Shown piece after piece: positions 58,494 through 64,000 of a DNA stretch of 64,000 nucleotides (within the stretch, counting starts at the first letter, position 1; every line of letters begins with the position of its first letter). Below the pieces are notes generated by a model. It saw only the letters and a program-made list of their open reading frames with translations, did not search any database and had not been told where the DNA came from. The translations under genes were made by a program, and so were the position numbers. The DNA is from Betaproteobacteria bacterium (lineage in GTDB: Bacteria > Pseudomonadota > Gammaproteobacteria > Burkholderiales > Rhodocyclaceae): NCBI GenBank assembly GCA_020621405.1, contig JAHRYN010000006.1, forward strand, positions 156,868 through 220,867. Reading direction: 5' to 3'.

Positions 58494-60590
58494 ATGCACG
58501 TCCCCGCCCTGCTCCGGCCCTCCCCCGCGCTGTCCCGCCATCTGAGAAGCCATCACGCGATCAGCGGACTGGGCTGCGCCTTCGGCGTGCTGCTGCTGAC
58601 GCTGCTGACCTACGTACTGCTGGGTTCGCGTGCAGCCATCGCGGTATCGGCCGGTGCGCTGGTGGTTAGCGTGGCCGATCTGCCGCTGCCCGGCCGCAAC
58701 AAGCTGCCACTGCTGCTGGCCAACCTGCTGCAGGCACCGCTGGTCACCGCGCTGATCGAACAGACTCATCCCTACCCGGTACCGCTCGGCGCCGCGATAC
58801 TGCTGATCAGCTTCGCCTCGGCCATGGTCACCGCTTGGGGCCGGTTCTCGCTGCCGCTCGGTTACGGCATGGTGCTGGTGCTGGCGTTCTCGCTGGCCCG
58901 GCCCGACATGACGCCGCACGAACTGCTGGTCCATCTCGGCCTGCAGGCCTGCGGCGGCGTGCTCTACATCGGCTACGCCATGCTGCTGGCCCGGCTGCTC
59001 GACATGCCGATGCGGCGCCGGGCGCTGGCCGACGCGCTGTACGGCTTTTCCGACTACCTGCGCTGCAAGGCCGACGTGTTCGATCCGGCGCAGCCGCTCG
59101 ACGAGGTGTACGCGAACCTGGTGCGCCAGCAGTCGCGCTTTGCCGAGAAACTGCAGACGGCGCGCGATTTCGTGCTCGACGAGCGGCACACGCCGCAGCA
59201 GGACGCGCTGGCCGCCGGCATGTTCGCGCTGATGGACGTGCACGAGGACGTGCTGTCGAGCCAGGCCGACTATGCCGTGCTGCGCGCGCGTTTCGGCGAC
59301 CACCCGGTGATGCGCCTGCTGGCTGCGATGACCAAGAGCGGCGCCGACGATGTCGCACGCATCGCCGACTCCGGGCTGCACGCCGGCGCAAGTGTCCTGT
59401 CCGACGCGCCCTACCGCAATACGCGGCCGGCCATCGAACGCGCGCTGCACGCACTCAGGCAGGACACAACGCCGGACAAGGCCGCGTCGCTGGCCGTACT
59501 GGACGAGATCTACGCCAAACTGGGTTCCGGCATCGACGGACTGCGCCGCTGCGAGGCGCTGCTGCGCGCGGCCACGCCGGGCTCGGCGCCGGTCGGCGCC
59601 GACATGCGGCGCTTCCTGTCGCACTCCAGTTTCGCGCCGAAGGCGCTGCGGGCCGAATTCCGGCTCGATTCGCCGGTACTGCGCTACGCGCTGCGGCTGA
59701 CGCTGGCGATGCTGGCCGGCTACCTGCTGTCGCTCCATCTGCCCTACGCCACGCACGGCTACTGGATATTCCTGACCACCGCGCTGGTCATGCGCGCCAG
59801 CTTCAGCCAGACGCGGCGCCGGCAGACCGACCGTATGGTCGGCAACGCGCTCGGCTGCGTGTTCACCGCGCTGCTGCTGCATTGGGTGTCCTCGACCACT
59901 GCGCTGGTGCTGGTCATCTTCGTCTGCATCGCGATCGCGCACGCCTTCATTTCCGAGCGCTACCGCTACACCGTAACCGCTGGCTGCGTGATGGCGCTGC
60001 TGCAGCTGCACCTGATCGCCCCCGGTACCTTCCACATCGCCGAGCGGCTGTTCGACACCACCATCGGCGTCGCGCTGGCCTATGTCTTCAGCCGCGTGCT
60101 GCCGAGCTGGGAACGGCACAGCGTCCCGGCATTGAGAAACCGGCTGCTGACCGCGCTGCGTTCCTACATACCGCGGGCACTGAACCTGCAGGGCAACGAT
60201 CTGCGCTACCGCTTCGCGCGGCGCCAGGTGCATGAAGCGCTGGCCGCGCTGTCGGAGGCGGTCGTGCGCATGCACGACGAACCGAGCGCGCAGCGTCTGC
60301 CGCTGGCCACGCTGATCGTGCTGACCACGCAGAGCTATCTGCTGATGACCCACCTCGCCGCCGCGCGACGCCTGATCGCCCAGCGCAGCGACGATGCGGA
60401 CGGTGACGGATTGGCTGCGATGATGGAAGAGGCCAGCCGCCGGCTGACCGAAGTACTCGATCCGCAGCGCCCGGACACGCCACCCGCCGAGGCGCCGGCC
60501 GGTGCATCGGCGCTGGACCTGCGGCTGGCCAGGGCCGACGCCGACATCCGCGCCCTGATGCACGCCGCACGCGAACTCGGCGCCACCTGA
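58494..60590 (+). CDS. FUSC family inner-membrane protein (YccS/YhfK-like)
   Basis: The product is 698 residues from the ATG at 58494. It has two membrane blocks of about five to six helices each (about 25-180 and 410-555) joined by a large cytoplasmic part of about 230 residues, and a cytoplasmic C-terminal tail. This is the duplicated FUSC/aromatic acid exporter layout of YccS, YhfK and AaeB. The second block contains THGYWIFLTTALVMRASFSQTRRRQTDRMVGNALGC, the conserved FUSC core. Export of aromatic acids or other organic anions is the usual proposal for the family; no periplasmic adaptor gene is next to it. Confidence 0.87.
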   Translation: MHVPALLRPSPALSRHLRSHHAISGLGCAFGVLLLTLLTYVLLGSRAAIAVSAGALVVSVADLPLPGRNKLPLLLANLLQAPLVTALIEQTHPYPVPLGAAILLISFASAMVTAWGRFSLPLGYGMVLVLAFSLARPDMTPHELLVHLGLQACGGVLYIGYAMLLARLLDMPMRRRALADALYGFSDYLRCKADVFDPAQPLDEVYANLVRQQSRFAEKLQTARDFVLDERHTPQQDALAAGMFALMDVHEDVLSSQADYAVLRARFGDHPVMRLLAAMTKSGADDVARIADSGLHAGASVLSDAPYRNTRPAIERALHALRQDTTPDKAASLAVLDEIYAKLGSGIDGLRRCEALLRAATPGSAPVGADMRRFLSHSSFAPKALRAEFRLDSPVLRYALRLTLAMLAGYLLSLHLPYATHGYWIFLTTALVMRASFSQTRRRQTDRMVGNALGCVFTALLLHWVSSTTALVLVIFVCIAIAHAFISERYRYTVTAGCVMALLQLHLIAPGTFHIAERLFDTTIGVALAYVFSRVLPSWERHSVPALRNRLLTALRSYIPRALNLQGNDLRYRFARRQVHEALAALSEAVVRMHDEPSAQRLPLATLIVLTTQSYLLMTHLAAARRLIAQRSDDADGDGLAAMMEEASRRLTEVLDPQRPDTPPAEAPAGASALDLRLARADADIRALMHAARELGAT

Positions 60591-60615
60591 ACACGGCACG
60601 CGGGTACCTGCTGCC

Positions 60616-61524
60616 TCATCTGTCAGGCACCTCCACCCAGGCCAGCGGCAGGCCGCCGGTGACCCGCACGACCTGATCCACGGTCAGCCGGAGCAGCCGC
60701 TGCGCACCGTCGAATGCCGCAAGTTCGGGCCCGTCCCAGATCAGCCTGGCTGTCACCGCGACGTGCAGCAGATCGCCGCGTTCGAAATCGATGAACAGCA
60801 GGCCGGCGCGCGGATCGACCTGCAGATTGCCCAGCGTGTTGAAGAAGAAGTTGCCGGCGTAGTCGGGCAACGTCAGCGTGCGTTCGTCGTCCACGCACAC
60901 GAAACCCGCCGCACCGCCGCGATGCGATACATCGACGCCGCTGGCCGGATGACGGCTAGCGATGAACAGCGTGTCGGCCGCCGCCACCTGCGCGCGCGCC
61001 GGCGCATCGAGCGCAGCCATGTGTTCGACCTCGCCCAGCGTCGCCGCGTCATCCAGAAAGAAGGCCTGGCGCGTGCGGATGTATTTCGGGCAGTTGCCGA
61101 AGCTCTGCTCGACGCGCACGTCGAAGCCGTCGGTATCGACCCGACCGACCACACCATTCATCCGGTTGCGCCGCCGCGTGTGCGCTTCGATGCCGAGCAG
61201 GCCCAGCGGCGCACCGGGCGCCAGATGTGCGGCCAGCGGACTGCCAGGCAGCGGCCGGGCACGTACCGTCAGCCGGCGCGGATCGGGCGAACCGGCAAAG
61301 CCCGGCGGACCGGTCAGCAGCGACGCCCACGGCTGGCCATCATCGTCGGCGCTGCCGACGATCAGGAAGGGCAGCTGCGCGAAGAAGTCGCGGTGCTGGT
61401 CCGGCATGAAGTTGCGGATGACGCGCGGGCCGATGTCCGCCATGCGCCCGCCGACGCCGGCTTTCCGTTGCAGCGCGCGCTCGCCTTCATGGAAGGTGGC
61501 AAGGTGTTCAGACGAATCGGTCAT
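60616..61524 (-). CDS. Pyridoxamine 5'-phosphate oxidase-like flavin-binding protein
   Basis: The 302-residue product starts at the ATG at 61524 (MTDSSEHLATFHEGERALQ). Two PNPOx-like split-barrel segments are recognisable: residues about 45-110 (FFAQLPFLIVGSADDDGQPWASLLTGPPGF) and 165-260 (ADTLFIASRHPASGVDVSHRGGAAGFVCVDDERTLTLPDYAGNFFFNTLGNL). Such proteins bind FMN or F420 and often act as oxidoreductases of unknown substrate. It follows the GST gene with 24 bp between them, so the two form an operon facing the LysR gene. Confidence 0.82.
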   Translation of the reverse strand: MTDSSEHLATFHEGERALQRKAGVGGRMADIGPRVIRNFMPDQHRDFFAQLPFLIVGSADDDGQPWASLLTGPPGFAGSPDPRRLTVRARPLPGSPLAAHLAPGAPLGLLGIEAHTRRRNRMNGVVGRVDTDGFDVRVEQSFGNCPKYIRTRQAFFLDDAATLGEVEHMAALDAPARAQVAAADTLFIASRHPASGVDVSHRGGAAGFVCVDDERTLTLPDYAGNFFFNTLGNLQVDPRAGLLFIDFERGDLLHVAVTARLIWDGPELAAFDGAQRLLRLTVDQVVRVTGGLPLAWVEVPDR

Positions 61525-61548
61525 GGCGGGTCTCCCGTCAAACATGGC

Positions 61549-62196
61549 TCAGGCGCGCAGGCCGACCGCCGACGCCGGCATCGGCACGAAGCCGGGCAGC
61601 GCCTCGACGCGCGCCAGCCAGGCGCGCACGTCCGGATAGGCCTCGAGCGACACATTGCCCTCCGGCGCATGGGCGACGTAGGTGTAGATCGCCACGTCGG
61701 CGATGGTCGGCCGCGAGCCGACCAGCCAGTCCCGCGCGGCCAGCTCGCGCTGCAGCACGGCCAGCAGCGCGTGCGAGCGCGCGATCGCCTGATCCGCATC
61801 CAGACTGGCCCGGAACAGCGTCACCAGGCGCGCCGCCGCCGGGCCGAAAGCGACCTGCCCCGAAGCGACCGACAGCCAACGTTGCACCTCGGCCGCGCCA
61901 GCCGGGTCCTGCGGCAGCCACGTACCCGGCGCATAACGGCTCGCCAGATAGACCAGGATGGCGGTCGAATCGGCGACGACCACCTCGCCGTCCTCGATCA
62001 CCGGCACCTGGCCGAAGGCATTCTTCGCCAGAAATTCCGGCTGCTTGTGCGCACCGGCGGCGAGATCGACCTGCCGGAACTCGAACAGCAGGCCGAGCAG
62101 CGACAGGAACAGTTCGGCACGGTGGCTGTGGCCGGACAGCCTGAAGCCGTGCAGCACGATGGGAGATGCCGGGGCACGGAGGTCGGGCGCGTTCAT
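61549..62196 (-). CDS. Glutathione S-transferase family protein
   Basis: The 215-residue product opens with VLHGFRLSGHSHRAELFLSLLG, a GST thioredoxin fold with the active-site serine region, then GQVPVIEDGEVVVADSTAILVYLASRY, with the cis-proline and the glutathione-binding D-S. The C-terminal helical domain has WLVGSRPTIADVAIYTYVAHAPEGNVSLEAYPDVRAWL, typical of the YfcG/beta-like GSTs. It is the first gene of a GST-flavoprotein pair and is divergent from a LysR regulator, which probably controls it. Confidence 0.87.
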   Translation of the reverse strand: MNAPDLRAPASPIVLHGFRLSGHSHRAELFLSLLGLLFEFRQVDLAAGAHKQPEFLAKNAFGQVPVIEDGEVVVADSTAILVYLASRYAPGTWLPQDPAGAAEVQRWLSVASGQVAFGPAAARLVTLFRASLDADQAIARSHALLAVLQRELAARDWLVGSRPTIADVAIYTYVAHAPEGNVSLEAYPDVRAWLARVEALPGFVPMPASAVGLRA

Positions 62197-62255
62197 GGTG
62201 AATCCTTTCCGGGTCAGGGTGGTGCCGCACCTTGCAGCACCTGGACCCAGTATGT

Positions 62256-62292
62256 TTGCTGCGCCTTCAGCAATAAATGGATCAAATCTGAT
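62256..62292. promoter_or_regulatory. Dyads in the GST/LysR divergent promoter region
   Basis: Two inverted repeats lie between the divergent genes: TTGCTG-N6-CAGCAA (62256-62273) and ATCA-N4-TGAT (62281-62292). LysR-family regulators bind T-N11-A dyads in just this setting, so one or both may be the operator. Confidence 0.5.
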
Positions 62293-62326
62293 ATGACCAA
62301 TCCAAAAAACGAACTAATCTGAGTGC

Positions 62327-63244
62327 ATGGACAAGCTCAAGGCGATGGCAACCTTCGTGCAGATCGCCGAACACGGCAGCCTGACCGCGGCCGCGCGCGC
62401 GATGGACAGTTCGCTGCCGGCAGTGGTGCGCACGCTGGCCGCGCTCGAAGCGCATCTGAGGGTACGGCTGTTCAACCGCACCACGCGCCGCATCGCGCTG
62501 ACCGACGAAGGCCGGCGCTATCTCGACAGCTGCCGGCGGGTGCTGTCGGCGATCAGCGACGCGGAAACCGAGCTGAACGAAGGCGCAGCCGAACCCGCCG
62601 GCCCCCTGCTGGTGACCGCGCCGGTGCAGTTCGGCCAGATGTACGTCGCCCCGGCCGTCACCCGCTTCGCGCTGCGCCATCCGCAGGTCGACTGCCGCGT
62701 CATGCTGACCGACAGCGTCGTCAGCATGGTCGACCAGGGCATCGACGTCGGGCTGCGCATCGGCGCGCTGGAAGATTCGACGCTGGTCGCCCAGACCCTG
62801 GGCAGCATCCGGCGCGTGGTCGTGGCCAGCCCTGACTTTCTGGCCGCGCACGGCACGCCGGCGCACCCGCAGGAACTGGCCGGCGCGCGCTGCGTGCGCT
62901 TCACCGGCGGCAGCGCGCCCTGGTGGACCTTCCACGACGGCGAGCGGCGGCTGCAGGTCACCGCCGGCGGCAATCTCGAGTTCAACCACATCGCACCAGC
63001 CACCGACGCCTGCGCTGCCGGCGCCGGCTTCGGCATGTTCATGTCCTACCAGGTGGCGTCGCTGGTCGCCGCCGGCCGGCTGGTCATCGTGCTGGCAGCC
63101 TTCGAGCCGCCGCCGCGCCCGGTCAGCATCGTCTATCCGCACGCGCGCGGACTGCCGATGCGCACCCGTCTGTTCATCGACTGGCTCAGACAGGACCTGA
63201 CCGCCCGCGCCGGACCGGGCGGACCGTTCGACGCGCCGGCCTGA
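62327..63244 (+). CDS. LysR-family transcriptional regulator
   Basis: The 305-residue product has an N-terminal winged helix-turn-helix (residues 1-60: MDKLKAMATFVQIAEHGSLTAAARAMDSSLPAVVRTLAALEAHLRVRLFNRTTRRIALTDEG in segments) and a LysR substrate-binding domain (about 88-295). It resembles the YafC/DmlR subgroup with YVAPAVTRFALRHPQVDC. It is divergent from the GST-flavoprotein operon and likely regulates it. The inducer is unknown. Confidence 0.9.
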   Translation: MDKLKAMATFVQIAEHGSLTAAARAMDSSLPAVVRTLAALEAHLRVRLFNRTTRRIALTDEGRRYLDSCRRVLSAISDAETELNEGAAEPAGPLLVTAPVQFGQMYVAPAVTRFALRHPQVDCRVMLTDSVVSMVDQGIDVGLRIGALEDSTLVAQTLGSIRRVVVASPDFLAAHGTPAHPQELAGARCVRFTGGSAPWWTFHDGERRLQVTAGGNLEFNHIAPATDACAAGAGFGMFMSYQVASLVAAGRLVIVLAAFEPPPRPVSIVYPHARGLPMRTRLFIDWLRQDLTARAGPGGPFDAPA

Positions 63245-63457
63245 GCGGCGGGCACCGATCCGGCAGCGCGCGCGTCATCGGGCACAATGCGGGCTGAAGC
63301 ATCCGGAAGAACCGCTGCGTGCCGTCTGAACCCGCGCGCACCTGCGACGTCGAACGCGTTCCTGCAGGTGCCCGTACCGACCGAAGCTTGCGACATGAGC
63401 GCGATACCTCCCGCTGATACGCTGCCCCCAGCCCACCCGCCGGAGAACAACAACGAG

Positions 63458-64000
63458 ATGAATGCCCATCAGGACACGCTGTTCCTGCGCTCGCCCCGGC
63501 TCGACACGCCCGACGCCGGCGCGATGCGCGCGAGCCTGCGCGACTACTTCCACACCACCTTCAGCCGCTACGAACAGCTGTTCGAGGTGCTGACCTGCGA
63601 CGACGCGTACTACAAAAAGCCGATCGCGCTGCGTCACCCGCTGATCTTCTATCTGGGCCACACCGCCACCTTCTTCATCAACAAGATGCTGCTGGCCGGT
63701 CTGATCGCCGAACGCATTGATCCGCGCCTGGAATCGATGTTCGCGGTCGGCGTGGACGAAATGAGCTGGGACGACCTGAACGAGGCGCACTACGACTGGC
63801 CGACCGTGGCCGAGGTACGCGCCTACCGCAACGCGGTGCGCCAGGTGGTCGACCGCGTCATCCACGAAGCGCCGCTCGACACACCGATAGGCTGGGACAA
63901 CCCGTGGTGGGTCGTCATCATGGGCGTCGAGCACGAGCGCATCCACCTTGAAACCTCGTCGGTGCTGATACGCCAGAGCCGGCTCGACTTCGTGCGCACG
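63458..64000 (+). CDS. ovoA: 5-histidylcysteine sulfoxide synthase (OvoA-type), N-terminal part
   Basis: The open frame runs off the right edge after about 181 residues. The ATG at 63458 has GGAG 12 bp upstream; an in-frame ATG at 63395 is possible. The sequence matches the N-terminal DinB-like domain of OvoA: LRHPLIFYLGHTATFFINKMLLAGLI, FAVGVDEMSWDDLNEAHYDWP, and MGVEHERIHLETSSVLIRQ with the HxxxH iron ligands also seen in EgtB. OvoA is the iron enzyme that joins cysteine to histidine in ovothiol A synthesis; EgtB (ergothioneine) is the alternative, but the GVDEMSWDDL and ETSSVLIRQ blocks favour OvoA. Confidence 0.85.
   Translation, partial: MNAHQDTLFLRSPRLDTPDAGAMRASLRDYFHTTFSRYEQLFEVLTCDDAYYKKPIALRHPLIFYLGHTATFFINKMLLAGLIAERIDPRLESMFAVGVDEMSWDDLNEAHYDWPTVAEVRAYRNAVRQVVDRVIHEAPLDTPIGWDNPWWVVIMGVEHERIHLETSSVLIRQSRLDFVRT

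Overview
The window is a GC-rich bacterial chromosome segment. It most resembles a betaproteobacterium of the Rhodocyclales/Sterolibacteriaceae type. That placement is an inference from three traits: PEP-CTERM proteins behind sigma-54 promoters, a class II (B12-dependent) ribonucleotide reductase, and acetone carboxylase. No rRNA, tRNA, CRISPR array or insertion sequence was seen. Both window ends cut genes: an RND transporter on the left and an OvoA-type enzyme on the right.

Positions 1-14.7 kb form an acetone/ketone module. On the minus strand, a three-gene acetone carboxylase operon (acxA-acxB-acxC) runs into a YCF48-like propeller protein and an RND/MMPL transporter. Upstream, also on the minus strand, lie a two-subunit 3-oxoacid CoA-transferase, a small MerR-like protein, a glutathione S-transferase (GST) and a decayed GST pseudogene. 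A DUF1329 protein is divergent to the CoA-transferase. Acetone would be carboxylated to acetoacetate and then activated to acetoacetyl-CoA. A near-consensus sigma-54 promoter precedes acxA, and a weaker one precedes the CoA-transferase, so the two steps may be co-induced. No sigma-54 activator (AcxR) gene is in the window.

Positions 15.4-49.3 kb hold a two-partner secretion locus. Two giant filamentous adhesins (4,965 and 4,852 residues) flank one TpsB transporter in the order A-B-A, all on the minus strand. A NarL-type response regulator lies upstream on the same strand, with a membrane histidine kinase divergent from it. The adhesin genes share a 915-bp block with no mismatch that covers the secretion domain, although they have diverged elsewhere, which looks like gene conversion. 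Both also carry the same 17-bp inverted repeat 46-47 bp before the start codon. Its half-sites resemble those bound by BvgA at the Bordetella fhaB promoter. This locus is the most interesting part of the window.

Positions 49.7-64 kb are mostly housekeeping or accessory single genes: class II ribonucleotide reductase, a methyltransferase, two PEP-CTERM exported proteins each behind a sigma-54-like promoter, an NYN/LOTUS protein, an Rnk-type elongation regulator, a FecR-SPOR protein, a cupin, a FUSC-type membrane protein, a GST/flavin-protein pair divergent from a LysR regulator, and the start of a 5-histidylcysteine sulfoxide synthase (ovothiol pathway). Several strong hairpins separate convergent genes.
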